NCBI GenBank assembly: GCA_965371945.1
Contig: CBDVAK010000234.1
Location: 1 to 5,741 of the forward strand
DNA length: 5,741 nucleotides
Direction of reading: 5' to 3'
Origin: CBDVAK01 sp965371945
Lineage (GTDB): Bacteria; Pseudomonadota; Gammaproteobacteria; Competibacterales; JAHEDQ01
This document shows, piece by piece, positions 5,131-5,741 of the stretch (its first letter is position 1; each line of letters starts with the position of its first letter). Under the pieces are notes generated by a model. That model saw only the letters and a list, made by a program, of their open reading frames with translations, was not told the DNA's origin and made no database searches. Position numbers and translations under genes: made by a program.

Positions 5131-5741
5131 GTGTGGAGACAATCCCGTTTGTGGAAATCATCCGCGAAGATCAGGAAGAACCAGATTTCTTTCAACCGGT
5201 TGAACCAGAAGCTGCGCGATCGCATCAAGCGCCTCGAGCGCAAACTAGCCAAGTTGGAAGCCAGCACGGCGTTCGATCTGGCCGACTATGTTTCGGTGGT
5301 GATGGTGGAGCAACTGACCGCGGACGGGCGCAAGGTCATTCTGCCGACGGTGCGGTTCGAAGCCGTCAATGTCCAGATCGTCGACGGCACGGGCCGAACC
5401 ATACCGCTTGCAACGACCGGCACGGAGGGACCCAACGGCCTGGGCAATCTGATCATTGGTTACAACGAGGAGCGAGATTTCGGTGACTTCAGCTGCTCGG
5501 ATGGGCAATTCGGCGACGGGAAAGACTGCCTGAGGAACGGTGCGATCCGGGCGCGCAATCACAAGACCGGGTCGCACAATCTGGTGGTTGGTCCAGAGAA
5601 CAACTACTCGCAGGCAGGCGGGGTGGTTTTCGGTAAGCGGAACACCGTGAATCGCATTTCTGCCAGCGTCAGCGGGGGTGCTGACAACACGGCCAGCGGC
5701 GATTCCGCTAGCGTCAGCGGGGGCAGTGGAAACACGGCCAG
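5131..5741 (+). CDS. Coiled-coil / YadA-head-like repeat protein (5' part, runs off the window)
   Basis: The frame is open from 5101 to the window edge, giving 203 residues from GTG 5131. Seen in order: a basic N-terminus (1-20); a short coiled coil with hydrophobic residues at 28, 32, 35, 39 and 42 (KLRDRIKRLERKLAKLEA); a beta-rich stretch ending TEGPNGLGNLIIGYNEERD; a loop with two Cys (CSDGQFGDGKDC); then TGSHNLVVGPENNYSQAGG; and 15-residue repeats of the type ASVSGGxxNTASGxS from residue 178. The GLGNLIxGYNE / GSHNLVVG / ASVSGG order matches, from memory, a family of uncharacterised secreted proteins with left-handed beta-roll repeats like the YadA head, suggesting a trimeric surface or adhesin-like protein. 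No signal peptide is visible. GTG 5107 and TTG 5149 (GGAGA at 5135-5139, 9 bases upstream) are alternative starts. The C-terminus, including any membrane anchor, is outside the window. Confidence 0.7.
   Translation, partial: MWRQSRLWKSSAKIRKNQISFNRLNQKLRDRIKRLERKLAKLEASTAFDLADYVSVVMVEQLTADGRKVILPTVRFEAVNVQIVDGTGRTIPLATTGTEGPNGLGNLIIGYNEERDFGDFSCSDGQFGDGKDCLRNGAIRARNHKTGSHNLVVGPENNYSQAGGVVFGKRNTVNRISASVSGGADNTASGDSASVSGGSGNTA
5662..5741 (+). repeat. 45-base tandem repeat encoding YadA-like 15-residue repeats
   Basis: Unit one is 5662-5706 and unit two begins at 5707 and is cut by the window edge after 35 bases. Shared blocks include AGCGTCAGCGGGGG (at 5665 and 5710) and AACACGGCCAG, separated by variable codons. 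The period is 45 bases, exactly 15 codons, and more degenerate copies precede it at protein level (GGVVFGKRNTVNRIS). More units are likely beyond the edge. Confidence 0.8.

Noticed and set aside
5133..5486. + strand frame of 117 codons overlapping the repeat-protein gene
   Set aside because: The neighbouring frame carries the coiled coil, the GLGNLIIGYNE and GSHNLVVG motifs and the repeats, so this one is a shadow.
1..5741. CRISPR array, tRNA, rRNA, insertion sequence or attachment site
   Set aside because: No spaced short repeats, no RNA gene signatures, no transposase and no terminal inverted repeats were seen; the only tandem repeat is the coding one at the right edge.

Overview
The window is GC-rich DNA in which every supported gene lies on the + strand. 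Gene style (GTG/TTG starts, tight spacing, a modABC cassette, export signals of Gram-negative type) suggests a proteobacterium, plausibly a gammaproteobacterium. That placement is an inference from style, not from any marker gene.

Layout. (1) 197-1120: an exported or membrane-anchored protein of the phytase-like esterase family. (2) 1121-1258: a 138-base leader holding a candidate promoter, two overlapping inverted repeats that cannot both fold, and the modA ribosome binding site. (3) 1259-3868: modA-modB-modC, a complete molybdate ABC importer (periplasmic binding protein, permease, ATPase with a C-terminal TOBE-like domain). A very strong GC hairpin covers the modA stop codon and ends 12 bases before modB; modB and modC abut. 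(4) 3875-5050: an exported glycoside hydrolase of the GH5/cellulase type, starting 6 (or 48) bases after modC and so apparently co-transcribed with it. (5) 5051-5130: a short gap with an interrupted hairpin. (6) 5131 to the window end: the 5' part of a gene for a coiled-coil protein that leads into YadA-head-like 15-residue repeats; it continues beyond the window.

How the genes may work together. ModA captures molybdate or tungstate in the periplasm, ModB forms the channel and ModC powers it; these three are a standard unit. The GH5-like enzyme has no known role in molybdate uptake, so its tight linkage is unusual and may only reflect transcriptional read-through. The repeat protein looks like a surface or extracellular adhesin-like protein, but no signal peptide is visible at its apparent start. 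Nothing here proves a new system. The points most worth a second look are the modA-modB hairpin, the modA leader, the mod-linked glycosidase, and the signal-less repeat protein.
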